From contig NZ_CP039247.1 in NCBI RefSeq assembly GCF_004795735.1, positions 930,001 to 994,000 on the forward strand: a stretch of DNA of 64,000 nt, in the 5' to 3' direction. The DNA is from Corynebacterium endometrii. Its GTDB lineage: Bacteria > Actinomycetota > Actinomycetes > Mycobacteriales > Mycobacteriaceae. A program made the translations under genes and the position numbers. Under the pieces are notes generated by a model. It was not told the DNA's origin. It saw only the letters and a program-made list of their open reading frames with translations, and ran no database searches. Shown piece by piece: positions 8,969 through 18,491 of the stretch. Positions within the stretch are counted from its first letter, which is position 1; each line of letters opens with the position of its first letter.

Positions 8969-9081
8969 CCTTTACCTTCAGTAACAATATTCACTTTTGG
9001 CTGGCAGTCAAGCGGTTGCCCAACCTGCTATCAACTAATTCGCCCTTAGTGACCGTTTCGTTACATTTGCTCATGTGCGCG

Positions 9082-9095
9082 GTGAAAATTTTCAC
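9082..9095. promoter_or_regulatory. Perfect palindrome GTGAAAATTTTCAC
   Basis: This 14-bp perfect palindrome lies about 245 bp upstream of typA in the divergent control region. It is a plausible dimeric-regulator site. I cannot name the regulator. Confidence 0.35.
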
Positions 9096-9338
9096 GTGGC
9101 TCGCCTGCTAACGATGCCGGGTGAGGATCGCAAGTCACAATGAGGCACGTCATCTAGGCAAATTGGGGCAATAGGGGTATTGTTAGTGCGGTTGTTCACT
9201 AAGGGGTACCTGGCACCACGGCTGGGCCGAGCGCCATTCGGCGAAACGCTGACAATCTTTCTAACCCGCGGCCCTGCAGGTTAGATGCCCTGCTGGAAAT
9301 TACCCCCATACACCTCAAATTCTATTAGGAGATCTTTC

Positions 9339-11249
9339 GTGACCCATACCGAGTTTCGCAACGTAGCAATCGTCGCACACGTTGACCACGGTAAGACCAC
9401 TCTCGTCAACGGCATGCTGGAACAGTCCGGCGCATTCGGCGATCACGGCGAAGCCGCGGACCGCGTGATGGACTCTAATGACCAGGAGAAGGAACGTGGC
9501 ATCACCATCCTGGCCAAGAACACCGCCATTACCCGTAAAGGCAAGGGCAAGGACGGCGCTGACCTGATTATCAACGTCATTGATACCCCAGGCCACGCCG
9601 ACTTTGGCGGAGAAGTAGAGCGCGGCATCTCCATGGTGGACGGCGTGGTCCTTCTCGTCGATGCTTCTGAGGGTCCACTGCCGCAGACCCGCTTTGTGCT
9701 GACTAAGGCGCTGGAAGCAAAACTTCCGGTGATCATCTGCGTGAACAAGACGGATCGCCCCGATGCGCGCATCGATGAAGTTGTATCCGAATCCCATGAT
9801 CTGCTTCTCGAGATCGCGTCCGGCCTCGAGGATGAAGAAGCGGCCGAGGCCGCGGAAACCCTGCTGGACCTGCCGGTCCTCTACGCCTCCGGCCGTGCTG
9901 GCGTGGCGTCCACCGAGAACCCTGGTGACGGAAACATTCCAGACGCTGAAGATCTGCAGGCGCTCTTCGATGTTATCTACGACGTACTGCCAGAGCCTTC
10001 CGCTAAGGTTGATGGCCCGCTGCAGGCGCACGTTACCAACCTTGACTCCTCCGACTTCCTGGGCCGCATAGCGTTGCTGCGCATCTACTCCGGTTCTATC
10101 AAGAAGGGCCAGCAAGTTGCGTGGATTCACTATGACGATGAGGGTAACCAGCACGTCAAGAACGTGAAGGTTGCAGAGCTTTTGCGCACCGTTGGCTTTG
10201 AGCGCCAGCCCGCTACTAGTGCCATCGCCGGTGACATCGTGGCCATCTCCGGTATCTCCGACATTATGATTGGTGACACCATCGCCGACGTGGAGAATCC
10301 GGAGCCACTGCCGCGCATCAAGGTTGATGAGCCCGCTATCTCCATGACCATCGGCGTCAATACCTCCCCAATGGCCGGCCAGGGTGGCGGCGATAAGCTC
10401 ACCGCACGCATGGTCAAGGCCCGCCTGGACCAGGAGCTCATTGGTAACGTTTCCATTCGCGTGCTTCCTACCGAACGCCCAGACGCCTGGGAAGTTCAAG
10501 GTCGTGGCGAAATGGCCCTTTCCGTCCTGATCGAGTCCATGCGCCGTGAGGGCTTCGAGCTGACCGTGGGCAAGCCACAGGTGGTGACCCAGGAAATTGA
10601 TGGCAAGACCTACGAGCCCTACGAGCACGTCACCATCGATACGCCGTCCGAGTACCAGGGCGCCGTTACCCAGCTCATGGCGAACCGCAAGGGCCTGATG
10701 CAGTCCATGGACGTGCGCGAGGGTGACTGGGTCCGCATGGAATTCCGCATCCCCGCCCGTGGCCTCATTGGTTTCCGCACCCAGTTCATGACCGAGACCC
10801 GCGGCGCTGGCATCGCGAACTCCATCTCCGACGGCCTGGACGTATGGGCCGGTGAAATCAAGGCCCGCCCAACCGGCTCGCTCGTTGCCGACCGCTCGGG
10901 CCAGATTACGCAGTACGCTTTGATGCAGCTGGCCGACCGTGGAGACTTCTTCGTGGAGCCTGGCATGGAGGCGTATGAGGGCATGGTTGTGGGAGCTAAC
11001 AACCGTGATGAGGATATGGACATCAACATCACTAAGGAGAAGAAGCTCACCAACATGCGTGCGGCTTCCGCCGATACCACCGTGACCCTGAACAAGGCAC
11101 GCACCCTCTCCCTGGAGGAAGCCCTCGAGTTCTGTGGCAACGACGAGTGCGTCGAGGTTGCCCCTGACGTCCTGCGCGTTCGCAAGGTAGAGCTTTCCGC
11201 AACGGACCGCCGCCGCGCCGCTTCCCGCGCCAAGCAGCTCAATAAGTAA
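9339..11249 (+). CDS. typA: Ribosome-associated GTPase TypA/BipA
   Basis: TypA is a translational GTPase that binds the ribosome and supports 50S assembly and growth under stress or cold. The 636-residue protein starts at the GTG at 9339, preceded by AGGAGA. The G1 motif [11 protein letters not shown] occurs at residues 12-22, with [11 protein letters not shown] (G2), [15 protein letters not shown] (G3) and NKTDRPDAR (G4). The EF-G-like domains III and V are followed by the TypA-specific C-terminal domain ([33 protein letters not shown]). The gene is monocistronic and ends in a strong hairpin. Its position before lpqW-mshB matches mycobacteria. Confidence 0.96.
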   Translation: MTHTEFRNVAIVAHVDHGKTTLVNGMLEQSGAFGDHGEAADRVMDSNDQEKERGITILAKNTAITRKGKGKDGADLIINVIDTPGHADFGGEVERGISMVDGVVLLVDASEGPLPQTRFVLTKALEAKLPVIICVNKTDRPDARIDEVVSESHDLLLEIASGLEDEEAAEAAETLLDLPVLYASGRAGVASTENPGDGNIPDAEDLQALFDVIYDVLPEPSAKVDGPLQAHVTNLDSSDFLGRIALLRIYSGSIKKGQQVAWIHYDDEGNQHVKNVKVAELLRTVGFERQPATSAIAGDIVAISGISDIMIGDTIADVENPEPLPRIKVDEPAISMTIGVNTSPMAGQGGGDKLTARMVKARLDQELIGNVSIRVLPTERPDAWEVQGRGEMALSVLIESMRREGFELTVGKPQVVTQEIDGKTYEPYEHVTIDTPSEYQGAVTQLMANRKGLMQSMDVREGDWVRMEFRIPARGLIGFRTQFMTETRGAGIANSISDGLDVWAGEIKARPTGSLVADRSGQITQYALMQLADRGDFFVEPGMEAYEGMVVGANNRDEDMDINITKEKKLTNMRAASADTTVTLNKARTLSLEEALEFCGNDECVEVAPDVLRVRKVELSATDRRRAASRAKQLNK

Positions 11250-11266
11250 GCCCTTAAGCTCGCTTT

Positions 11267-11309
11267 ACCCGCCCTACGCCCTTTCGCAATCGAAAGAGCG
11301 TGGGCGGGT
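11267..11309 (+). terminator. Hairpin terminator of typA
   Basis: ACCCGCCC (11267-11274) pairs with GGGCGGGT (11302-11309), with an inner CTTTCG-CAAT-CGAAAG stem. The T-rich TCTGCTTGTTTT follows. It lies 17 bp after the typA stop. Confidence 0.8.
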
Positions 11310-11353
11310 CTGCTTGTTTTAGTGAAGCGGAAATTTGGAGTTCGGAGGGTAAA

Positions 11354-13213
11354 ATGGTCCGCATGACTTTACGCCTTCGGACAGTTGCCGCAACGGCGCT
11401 GTGCTCCTGTTTGCTTGCGGGCTGCATGGCCAACCCTGGCCCGCCTCCGGTGGTGGAGGAAGAGGGGCAGCCAGTGACTGTCCCCGATAAGTCCGTGGTC
11501 GATGGGCAATCGGGTGGGAACGTTGATCCAACGGGGCGGCCAATTCGCAGCACTATTTCCGTAGGCGTGGATCCGCTCTCCCTAGGTCTTAATCCGCATC
11601 TGCAGGCCAATAATTCTGAATTGGTGATGCAGATAGCGGATCTCGTGTTGCCGTCCGCCTTCAATAACGGGCGCCTCAATAAGGATCTGTTGGATTCCGC
11701 AGAGGAAGTAACTCCTCCCAAGGGGGTGGCCCAGCGGGTGCAGTATTCCATTTCTTCCGCCGCGCAGTGGTCAGATGGAACTCCTCTAACTGGCACGGAT
11801 TTCGAGTACCTGTGGCGATCGATGATCTCCACCGCCGGCGTAAGTCAACCGGCGGGATACCATGCTATTTCGGCCGTGACCTCCACTGATGGCGGACGCG
11901 TGGTGACCGTTGATTTCAACACCCGGGTGGCGCAGTGGCAGCTGCTTTTCGACCACCTGCTGCCCTCTCATATTCTGCAGACAGATGCTAACGGTTTCGT
12001 CGGCGCCTTAGACTCAGGCATACCCGCATCCGCCGGGCGTTACGTGCTCAGCGGCGTTGACACCGCGCGCGGCCTAATCACTTTAAACCGCAATGACCGT
12101 TTCTGGGGTGCGCAGCCTGCCAACGTCGACGTGCTGCAGCTCCGCACCGTGCGGGATACCGCGCAGGCCACCACGATGCTGAGATCAAACCAGATTGGGT
12201 TCGCGGATTTCACCCCGCAGCAGACCTCCAGCGAAGCCCTGCAATTGGTGCCAGAGGTCCAGGCTCAGACGGTAAACACTACCCGCCAGCTGCGCCTTCA
12301 TATGTCCACGATGCCGAACGCTTTGAGCTCAGAGCCGCTGCGCCGCCAGTTTGCGTCCCTCATCGATCCGGCTCTCGTAGCGCGTATCGCCACTGGGCGC
12401 ACCGACGCATTGCGTGTGGGGATTAACCCCGTGACCAATAATCGCGCTGAATCTTCAGGGGATCTCAGTGCCCTGAAGCTGCGGGCGGATGAGACTCCGG
12501 TGCGGATTGCCGTTGACCCGTCTGACACCCAGGCTTTTACCGCAGCGAACACAATCGTTGATGTTCTCAATGGCTCGGGGGTGGACGCGGTAGTGGTACA
12601 AGAGCGCATGAACGCTATCACGTCCACTTTGTTGCCAACCGGCGCGGTGGATGCAGTGATCGCCTGGGAGGAAACCGCCCTCACGTCTTTCAATATGGCG
12701 AAGTTCTACCAGTGCACCGCCCAGACCTTGGTTCCCGCCGACCCTTCAGGCGCCGTGGCCAACAGCGGGTCCGGGGCAACAGAGTCGGCCGGGCAGACTT
12801 CGGCTAGCGCCACCGGTGAAGCGCAAGCTGAAGGCACGGTTCCCTCCGGCGGTGAGGGGGCAGGTACCACAACGCAAACCACGACTTATATCGATTCTGG
12901 TTCGCCCATCGAGTCCCAGGAAAACGGGGATTCCACGAGTACCGAATCCACGCTGCCGCTGGCGGGAGATCTCTCGGGCTACTGCCCGGACAACGCGGAA
13001 CAAACGCTCAATGCGGTTTTGTCGGGTGAGATTGAACCTCGCGGTGCACTGCAGCAGGTCCGCGCCCTTAACCGGGAGCAGGTGTTGTACGTACCGCTTT
13101 ACGATGAAACTCGGGTACACGCGTTGGGGACGGGTATCGTGGGTCCGGGGCCTCGCGTTGAGCAGTGGTCTGAGAGCCTGGCCACCGCGGCAGACTGGAA
13201 AATAAGCAATTAA
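11354..13213 (+). CDS. lpqW: LpqW-like lipoprotein, family 5 solute-binding fold
   Basis: The 619-residue exported lipoprotein has the lipobox LLAGC near residues 22-26, after a short signal sequence. The body is a family 5 extracellular solute-binding fold (QWSDGTPLTGTDFEYLWRSM; SRGLITLNRNDRFWG-like region). LpqW in Mycobacteriales controls mannosylation in PIM/LAM biosynthesis rather than peptide transport, and the position between typA and mshB matches lpqW. There is no ABC permease nearby. A Ser/Gly/Thr/Glu-rich low-complexity insert of about 75 residues, near 465-545, precedes the C-terminal lobe. GGAGGG 5 bp before the ATG at 11354 sets the start; the ATG at 11363 is an alternative. Confidence 0.85.
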   Translation: MVRMTLRLRTVAATALCSCLLAGCMANPGPPPVVEEEGQPVTVPDKSVVDGQSGGNVDPTGRPIRSTISVGVDPLSLGLNPHLQANNSELVMQIADLVLPSAFNNGRLNKDLLDSAEEVTPPKGVAQRVQYSISSAAQWSDGTPLTGTDFEYLWRSMISTAGVSQPAGYHAISAVTSTDGGRVVTVDFNTRVAQWQLLFDHLLPSHILQTDANGFVGALDSGIPASAGRYVLSGVDTARGLITLNRNDRFWGAQPANVDVLQLRTVRDTAQATTMLRSNQIGFADFTPQQTSSEALQLVPEVQAQTVNTTRQLRLHMSTMPNALSSEPLRRQFASLIDPALVARIATGRTDALRVGINPVTNNRAESSGDLSALKLRADETPVRIAVDPSDTQAFTAANTIVDVLNGSGVDAVVVQERMNAITSTLLPTGAVDAVIAWEETALTSFNMAKFYQCTAQTLVPADPSGAVANSGSGATESAGQTSASATGEAQAEGTVPSGGEGAGTTTQTTTYIDSGSPIESQENGDSTSTESTLPLAGDLSGYCPDNAEQTLNAVLSGEIEPRGALQQVRALNREQVLYVPLYDETRVHALGTGIVGPGPRVEQWSESLATAADWKISN

Positions 13214-13311
13214 CCGCCGCTGGGAGCCCGCGCAGCGATGTGGGCCCCAGAACGCGCATCGAGTAAAGCAAAAGCCAAGCAAGAGATAGATTTAGAAGAA
13301 AAGTCGCATTT

Positions 13312-14238
13312 ATGACGGAAAACTTGAACGGGCTGCGGGTCCTTGCGGTCCATGCCCATCCCGATGATGAAGCCCTGTTCACGGGCGGGGTGCTGGCTAA
13401 GCTGCGCCGCTTGGGGGCGCACGTAGAGCTCCTCACGGCCACCCTGGGCGAAGAGGGTGAGGTCATTGGCGAGACCTTTAGCCAGCTAACTGTTGATAAC
13501 GCTAACCTGCTGGGCGGTTTCCGCGTCCTCGAACTAGATGCCGCCTCTGAGGCGTTAGGCATCCACTACAGGCTGCTGGGCGGTGCCGGGCACTTCCGGG
13601 ATTCCGGCATGGCGGGGTCCCCGGCGCACGAAAACCCGCGTGCACTGGTTAACCGTGTCGGCGAGGCGCGCGAACTCATTGCTCGGCATATCGACGATGC
13701 GCGGCCGCATCTTATTTTCACCTACGGCCCCGACGGGGGCTATGGCCACCCAGACCATATCGCCGTTCACCGCGCGGTACACGGGGCCATAGAGGATTCT
13801 CAGTGGGCCGTCCCGCGCGTATGGTGGGCGGTAATATCGCGGGCCGACGCGTACGCAGCGCTAGAGACCATAGTCCCGCCGGAAGGTTGGACCAAGCCTG
13901 ATAAGGCCTACCTGGATAACTTCACTAATGAAGGCTATGACGTGGCCCTGGAGCTTGATGACGTGGATTTCGCCGCGAAGCACGATGCTCTGGCTGCCCA
14001 TGCCACACAGATCTGGATGGCAGATGGGACCGTCTCCCGGACTAACCCTCATGCGGCCATAGCGACCATGAAAGAACCGTCCGTAGCCTCCCACGCGTTC
14101 GCGTTGTCTAACCTGTACACCATGGCGCTCACGCGTCGTGAACACTTCCAGCTCGGCCATGGCCAGCTGCCACCGAGCGTAGACCCCGCTGCGGCCCACG
14201 GTGCTGCCGCGTTGATAGGAGGCATTGACTATGAGTAG
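13312..14238 (+). CDS. mshB: GlcNAc-Ins deacetylase MshB (mycothiol synthesis)
   Basis: MshB removes the acetyl group from GlcNAc-inositol, the second step in making mycothiol, the main low-molecular-weight thiol of actinobacteria. The 308-residue protein contains the zinc and catalytic motif HAHPDDEALFTGG near residues 14-26. The second metal histidine lies in GPDGGYGHPDHIAVHRAVH around residue 145. Length and motifs are those of the PIG-L/LmbE deacetylase family. It follows lpqW by 98 bp and overlaps the next small membrane gene, as in M. tuberculosis (Rv1166, Rv1170, Rv1171). Confidence 0.95.
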   Translation: MTENLNGLRVLAVHAHPDDEALFTGGVLAKLRRLGAHVELLTATLGEEGEVIGETFSQLTVDNANLLGGFRVLELDAASEALGIHYRLLGGAGHFRDSGMAGSPAHENPRALVNRVGEARELIARHIDDARPHLIFTYGPDGGYGHPDHIAVHRAVHGAIEDSQWAVPRVWWAVISRADAYAALETIVPPEGWTKPDKAYLDNFTNEGYDVALELDDVDFAAKHDALAAHATQIWMADGTVSRTNPHAAIATMKEPSVASHAFALSNLYTMALTRREHFQLGHGQLPPSVDPAAAHGAAALIGGIDYE

Positions 14239-14656
14239 TGCGCCAGCGGGCCGGCTCATCCGTACGGATTTTAGCAGTGGGGAAGCCGTCATGGCCTTTG
14301 TCTGGCTAGCGTTGGGCGCCTTGCTATCGCTGTTGTTAGAGGTGGTCTACCTCGACACGGTGGTTACGCTTGGGGCGGATACGAAGTTCTACTTCCCGTT
14401 CACCGTAGCGATAGCGTTTTTATTCAACTTGGTCCTCACACGCACCGCGGCTTTATGGGTGCGCCCGGAATCCCGTCAGCACGTAGCCTCTGTGCTTCCG
14501 GCAATCCCCGTCGCGGTGTGGGCCACGGGTTTCTTCGCTTTCCTGGTGGCCGGTGAGGTGACCGGACACCAGTGGATGCCGGCCAATCTATTGCCGTTTT
14601 TGTTGCTGTTTGCCGGTTTGGGTGGGGGCATGTGGCCAATCCTGCGTGCGAAGTGA
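14231..14656 (+). CDS. Small membrane protein next to mshB (Rv1171-like)
   Basis: The 141-residue protein has four likely membrane segments: AFVWLALGALLSLLLEVVYL, the FPFTVAIAFLFNLVL stretch, PVAVWATGFFAFLVAGEV, and LLPFLLLFAGLGGGMWPIL. No catalytic motif is visible. The ATG at 14231 overlaps the mshB stop by 8 bp and is preceded by AGGAGG inside mshB, so it is translationally coupled. The position is that of Rv1171 in mycobacteria. The function is unknown. A TTG 6 bp upstream is an alternative start. Confidence 0.8.
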   Translation: MSSAPAGRLIRTDFSSGEAVMAFVWLALGALLSLLLEVVYLDTVVTLGADTKFYFPFTVAIAFLFNLVLTRTAALWVRPESRQHVASVLPAIPVAVWATGFFAFLVAGEVTGHQWMPANLLPFLLLFAGLGGGMWPILRAK

Positions 14657-14708
14657 CATACTAGACCTCAGCATGACAATCGTTTGTTCAGGAGTTTGAG
14701 AATCCCTT

Positions 14709-15032
14709 ATGACTTACACAATTGCTCAGCCTTGCGTTGATGTAATGGACCGTTCCTGCGTTGAGGAATGCCCAGTTGACTGCATTTATGAGGGCAAGCG
14801 TTCCCTGTACATCCACCCAGATGAGTGCGTGGACTGCGGCGCTTGCGAGCCCGCATGCCCGGTCGAAGCCATCTTCTACGAGGATGACGTCCCGGACGAG
14901 TGGCTCGACTACAACGATGCCAACGTTGCATTTTTCGACGAGCTAGGTTCCCCAGGCGGCGCCGCAGCGCTTGGCCCACAGGACTTTGACCCGCCTTTCG
15001 TTGCGGCATTGCCACCACAAAACCAGGATTAA
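14709..15032 (+). CDS. fdxC: Seven-iron ferredoxin (FdxC/FdxA type)
   Basis: The 107-residue ferredoxin carries the 3Fe-4S cysteines C9, C16 and C20 with C24, and the 4Fe-4S cluster [12 protein letters not shown] at residues 39-50. This is the actinobacterial 7Fe/8Fe arrangement. It shuttles electrons to partners not identifiable here. GGAG lies 13 bp before the ATG at 14709. It precedes dapC by 34 bp; the fdxC-dapC order is conserved in mycobacteria (Rv1177-Rv1178). Confidence 0.92.
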   Translation: MTYTIAQPCVDVMDRSCVEECPVDCIYEGKRSLYIHPDECVDCGACEPACPVEAIFYEDDVPDEWLDYNDANVAFFDELGSPGGAAALGPQDFDPPFVAALPPQNQD

Positions 15033-15066
15033 TATTTCCACTTTCTCTCCCGGAAGGCGCTAGCTC

Positions 15067-16182
15067 ATGGCACGTACACCACTTGGACACACTCTCCCGG
15101 ATTTTCCGTGGAACTCCCTGGCCCAGGTCAAGGAAAAGGCCGCCTCCCATCCGGACGGCATTGTCGATCTGTCCGTAGGTAATCCAGTAGATGAAGTGGC
15201 CCCTGGCGTGCAGCTGGCGCTGTCCGAGAATGCTGGCGTGCCCGGCTACCCTCAGACCATGGGCACCCCGGAGCTGCGCAGGGCCATTCCGGCCGCGCTG
15301 GAGCGCCGCTACAACATGACCGGGTTGGATGAGAAGTCCGTACTTCCCGTTATCGGCACCAAGGAAGCCATCGCGATGCTCCCTACGCTGCTGGGGATCC
15401 GTGGTGAGAAGGTTATCATCCCCTCCGTGGCGTACCCGACCTACGAGGTGGGCGTGCTCATCGCCGGATCCCAGGCCGTCCGTGAGGATGACCCGGCTAA
15501 ATTCGGTGAAGCGGCACTGGCGTTTATCAATTCCCCCTCGAACCCAACGGGCAAGGTGTTGGGCGTCGACCACTTGCGCGCCGTTGTGGCGTGGGCAAGG
15601 GAGCACAACGCGATCGTGGCGGCGGACGAGTGCTACATGGGGTTTGGCTGGGACGATGCCAATCCGCCGGTATCCATTCTGGATCCCCGGGTAACCGATG
15701 GTGATCACACCGGCCTCATCGCCATGCACTCCCTGTCCAAGACCGCAAACATGGCGTCCTACCGCGCTGGGTTCCTGGCCGGAGACCGTGAGCTTATCGC
15801 TGAGTTGCTCGAGGTGCGCAAGCATTCCGGGCTTATGGTTCCCGGCCCAATCCAGGGAGCGATGGTTGCGGCACTGGAAGATGATTCGTCGGAGCAATTG
15901 CAGCGCAACCGGTACGTTGCCCGCCGCGCCAAGCTCGTACGGGCGCTGACCGAGGCCGGCTTCACCATCGAGGATTCGGAGGCGGGAATGTACCTGTGGG
16001 CCACCCGCGGGGAAAACTGCCGCACCACGGTTGACTGGCTAGCCGAACTGGGAATCCTTGTAGCCCCCGGTGACTTCTACGGCCCGTTGGGTGAGCTCTA
16101 TGTTCGCGTGGGGCTCAACGGCACCGATGAGCGCGTTGACGCCGCCTGCGCTCGTCTCGCGCAGGCCGTTCAAAATGCTTAA
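15067..16182 (+). CDS. dapC: N-succinyldiaminopimelate aminotransferase DapC
   Basis: DapC transfers an amino group from glutamate to N-succinyl-2-amino-6-ketopimelate in the succinylase branch of lysine and meso-diaminopimelate synthesis. The 371-residue class I/II aminotransferase contains DLSVGNPVDEV near the N-terminus, NSPSNPTGKVL, AADECYMGFGW, and the PLP-lysine motif HSLSKTANMASYRAGF near residue 225. Two other genes of the branch, dapD and dapE, lie within this window, which supports the assignment over a generic aminotransferase. GGAAGG is located before the ATG at 15067. Confidence 0.93.
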   Translation: MARTPLGHTLPDFPWNSLAQVKEKAASHPDGIVDLSVGNPVDEVAPGVQLALSENAGVPGYPQTMGTPELRRAIPAALERRYNMTGLDEKSVLPVIGTKEAIAMLPTLLGIRGEKVIIPSVAYPTYEVGVLIAGSQAVREDDPAKFGEAALAFINSPSNPTGKVLGVDHLRAVVAWAREHNAIVAADECYMGFGWDDANPPVSILDPRVTDGDHTGLIAMHSLSKTANMASYRAGFLAGDRELIAELLEVRKHSGLMVPGPIQGAMVAALEDDSSEQLQRNRYVARRAKLVRALTEAGFTIEDSEAGMYLWATRGENCRTTVDWLAELGILVAPGDFYGPLGELYVRVGLNGTDERVDAACARLAQAVQNA

Positions 16183-16197
16183 ACCGGTTTTCGTACC

Positions 16198-17040
16198 GTG
16201 ACGTCTGCGCCTATAGGCTGCCGAGAGGGAATCTCCCCACGTAAGGTGATGCTTAAGGGGGAAGTTTCAAAAGACCCCGGTGCGCCCGTATATTATGCGG
16301 GCCGCGCTGGGGATTCCCTATTTGCGCCCGGGGAAATTATCCCGCCGGGCACGCGGCTGGCAACCCCGACATTAGCGTGGTTTCACCCAGCTGTGCCTCC
16401 CGAGCCGCCCATCCCTTATGACTATGAAGTGCTCTATGAGGACGCGCACCTGATTGTGGTAGATAAGCCGCATTTCCTTCCCACTACATCGAATGGCCGT
16501 GTGGTCCGTGAGACCGTGCAGACCCGCCTGCGTGTGGATTATGGGGAAGACCATATCGTGCCGCTGCACCGTCTAGATCGCCTGACCGCCGGGGTGGTCA
16601 TATGCTCCCGTAACCCGGATACGAGGGGCCGGTACCAGCGCTTATTCCAGGACAGGATGGTGCGCAAGCACTACAAGGCGCTGACAGTCCATCCGTTGGA
16701 TGTGGATGAAACCATCATCCTGGGCATGCGTAAGGAGAAGGGGAGTAGGCAGGTTAAGGTCGATTCATCTGGAACCACGACCGTAACCCGCGTCCTCGCC
16801 GCCGGGAATGAAGCGAATCTCTGGCCGGTTACCGGGCACACCCATCAGCTCAGGGTGCTGCTCAATCATCTAGGTGCGCCGATACTTGGCGATGACACGT
16901 ACCCGATGGATCGCGGGCTGGATCTGTATGATTTTTCAAGTCCTATGTCACTGCTGCACGCAGCATGTGAATTTACTGACCCTTTGGACGGCAGGCTGCG
17001 AGTATTTAGGTCCGGACGGGTGCTGAAGAGTACGCTCTAG
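16198..17040 (+). CDS. RluA-family RNA pseudouridine synthase
   Basis: The enzyme isomerises uridine to pseudouridine in rRNA or tRNA. The 280-residue protein has the catalytic motif HRLDRLTAGVVICSR near residue 122, where the aspartate is the nucleophile. Other RluA motifs are VVDKPHFLPTTS, and GHTHQLRVLLNHLGAPILGD near residue 219. The N-terminal 70 residues lack a clear S4 domain. The GTG at 16198 is 15 bp after dapC, so the gene probably belongs to the dapC transcript. The target site cannot be told from sequence. Confidence 0.88.
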   Translation: MTSAPIGCREGISPRKVMLKGEVSKDPGAPVYYAGRAGDSLFAPGEIIPPGTRLATPTLAWFHPAVPPEPPIPYDYEVLYEDAHLIVVDKPHFLPTTSNGRVVRETVQTRLRVDYGEDHIVPLHRLDRLTAGVVICSRNPDTRGRYQRLFQDRMVRKHYKALTVHPLDVDETIILGMRKEKGSRQVKVDSSGTTTVTRVLAAGNEANLWPVTGHTHQLRVLLNHLGAPILGDDTYPMDRGLDLYDFSSPMSLLHAACEFTDPLDGRLRVFRSGRVLKSTL

Positions 17041-17083
17041 AGGTTAGGTTATCGTCCCATCCAGTAGTGTAAGGAGCCCAGGC

Positions 17084-17662
17084 ATGAGCACTCGGCGCCC
17101 CATTGGCACCCGCGTGGTTAACAACATGGGGCAGTTCATCAAGTTTGGCATGGTGGGCGGTTCCGGCACCGTGGTGAATTTGGTGGCGATGTACCTCATC
17201 ACCAAGCTCCTGGGGGGCGGATGGGGCATCCATGAGGAAGACGTGCTCTTCCCGCTGTTTGGCACCGAATTTAATGTTCGTTGGTACAACCTCATCACCA
17301 TCATCGCTTTCTTGGTGGCGAACATGTGGAATTACCAGCTCAACAGGATGTGGACCTTCAAGCACATCAACAAGGTCAGCTGGCTGCGCGGCTTCTTTCC
17401 GTTCCTGGCCACGGGCCTGGGGGCGATGGTATTCCAGCAGATCGTGCTAGTTTTGCTGATGAACCCCACCTCGCCAATCGCGCTGCCGCGTGACATCTTC
17501 GACGGTTCAACCGGCCTGCGCACCCCGCTGTACTACGCCACGGCTATCTCGATTGTCGCGGCAATGCCCATTAACTTCGTGGTCAATAAGCTCTGGACCT
17601 TCCGCTCCAAGCCTAAAACGCCACGCGTGGTCGAGGAAACCGAACCTACCGTGCGGGCCTAG
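17084..17662 (+). CDS. GtrA-family membrane protein
   Basis: The 192-residue GtrA-like protein begins QFIKFGMVGGSGTVVNLVAMYL and has the hallmark WNYQLNRMWTFKH followed later by NFVVNKLWTFRSK. Four membrane segments are predicted. GtrA proteins act with polyprenyl-phosphate glycosyltransferases in cell-surface polysaccharide synthesis, probably flipping or positioning lipid-linked sugars. No glycosyltransferase is adjacent. It follows the pseudouridine synthase by 43 bp with AGGAG before the ATG, and is closed by a strong terminator. Confidence 0.88.
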   Translation: MSTRRPIGTRVVNNMGQFIKFGMVGGSGTVVNLVAMYLITKLLGGGWGIHEEDVLFPLFGTEFNVRWYNLITIIAFLVANMWNYQLNRMWTFKHINKVSWLRGFFPFLATGLGAMVFQQIVLVLLMNPTSPIALPRDIFDGSTGLRTPLYYATAISIVAAMPINFVVNKLWTFRSKPKTPRVVEETEPTVRA

Positions 17663-17673
17663 TACCCAAACTG

Positions 17674-17699
17674 TAAAAGCACCCCAAGGGGTGCTTTTA
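17674..17699 (+). terminator. Terminator after gtrA
   Basis: TAAAAGCACCCC-AA-GGGGTGCTTTTA is a near-perfect intrinsic terminator 11 bp after the gtrA stop. It is symmetric and may also stop transcripts from the facing operon. Confidence 0.9.
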
Positions 17700-17754
17700 G
17701 TGCCTCATGGCCCGGGAGTTAAACTGCCCGTCCAGATTCCACTTGGGGGAGGGG

Positions 17755-18249
17755 CTATTCCTCGTCATCGAGTTGAGAATCGAAGCGGTTTTCATCCTTT
17801 TTGCGCACCGCATTGATAACCACGGGCGTGACGATAGCCGCTACAGCGGTTCCTGCTACCGCCCCAACCATTGCGCCCTGGGCCATGCTGTCCTGGTTGA
17901 CACTAAAGAGGCGGTAAACGATTCCAGCGATCATCAACACTGCGGGCAGCATAGTAAGTGCCGTGAACTTTGAGTTCACGTTCGCGCGCGGACGCGGCGC
18001 GAAATCCTTGAGCCAGGTTTGCGCGATCGACTCAGAGCAAATGATGGGGATAATAATCAGGGCGGACATCAGCGTGTACATACCGGGCAGGCCCCAAGCC
18101 AGTACCGCGCCAACCGAGTACAAGAAGAACGGCAACGAAGCATATGCCAGCGCGCAGGATTTGTACCACATCATTTCTTGATACTCGTCATCCGTGGTTT
18201 CCTTGGCGAGGCCGAATGCGTAATCGGCGAAATACCTAGTAATACTCAT
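17755..18249 (-). CDS. Membrane protein of XRE cassette
   Basis: The 164-residue protein has about four hydrophobic segments (ALAYASLPFFLYSVGAVLAW, YTLMSALIIIPIICSES, FTALTMLPAVLMIAGIVYRL, AMVGAVAGTAVAAIVTPVVI) and an acidic C-terminus. I do not recognise a named family. The ATG at 18249 follows the stop of the XRE regulator gene by 3 bp. It is therefore the last gene of a three-gene operon whose regulator probably controls it. Small regulator plus membrane-protein pairs of this type are often envelope-stress or metabolite sensors, which is inference. Confidence 0.75.
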   Translation of the reverse strand: MSITRYFADYAFGLAKETTDDEYQEMMWYKSCALAYASLPFFLYSVGAVLAWGLPGMYTLMSALIIIPIICSESIAQTWLKDFAPRPRANVNSKFTALTMLPAVLMIAGIVYRLFSVNQDSMAQGAMVGAVAGTAVAAIVTPVVINAVRKKDENRFDSQLDDEE

Positions 18250-18252
18250 GGT

Positions 18253-18489
18253 TTATGCTTCCTGTTCATCGCCGAAGATTTCCTCGACGCTCTTTCCCAG
18301 TTCGTGGCAGATGGCCAACGCCAAGTGGACGGAGGGGGAGTAGTTTCCTTTTTCGATATTCGCGATGGTTTGGCGGGAGACGCTCACTGCCGAGGCCAGC
18401 TCGGCTTGGGAGAGTTCTTTCCAGCGCCGCCACTTGCGAACCATATTGGGGTGCTCAACCGCATTCCGCGCGGCCTGTTGAGTGGTCAT
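18253..18489 (-). CDS. XRE-family HTH transcriptional regulator
   Basis: The 78-residue DNA-binding protein consists of little more than a Cro/CI-type helix-turn-helix: SQAELASAVSVSRQTIANIEKG at about residues 27-48, then SPSVHLALAICHELGKSVEEIF. It belongs to the short YgzD/YozG-like XRE class that typically sits beside membrane proteins. It lies 2 bp after the 49-residue small gene and 3 bp before the membrane protein gene. The promoter upstream carries repeated TTTACAT half-sites, so autorepression is likely. Confidence 0.88.
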   Translation of the reverse strand: MTTQQAARNAVEHPNMVRKWRRWKELSQAELASAVSVSRQTIANIEKGNYSPSVHLALAICHELGKSVEEIFGDEQEA

Positions 18490-18491
18490 GC

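Larger units (their letters stand above)
8828..9338. other. Gene-free divergent control region before typA
   Basis: These 511 bp separate the divergent Rv1157c-family gene and typA. They hold the tandem GTCACA repeats (8945-8968) and a 14-bp palindrome (9082-9095). AGGAGA at about 9327-9332 precedes the typA GTG. No coding sequence is convincing. Confidence 0.6.

Noticed and set aside
9315..10628. A 437-codon minus-strand frame over typA
   Set aside because: typA motifs are complete on the plus strand; the antisense product has no recognisable domain.
14707..15897. A 396-codon minus-strand frame over fdxC and dapC
   Set aside because: Both plus-strand genes have full motif sets and ribosome-binding sites.
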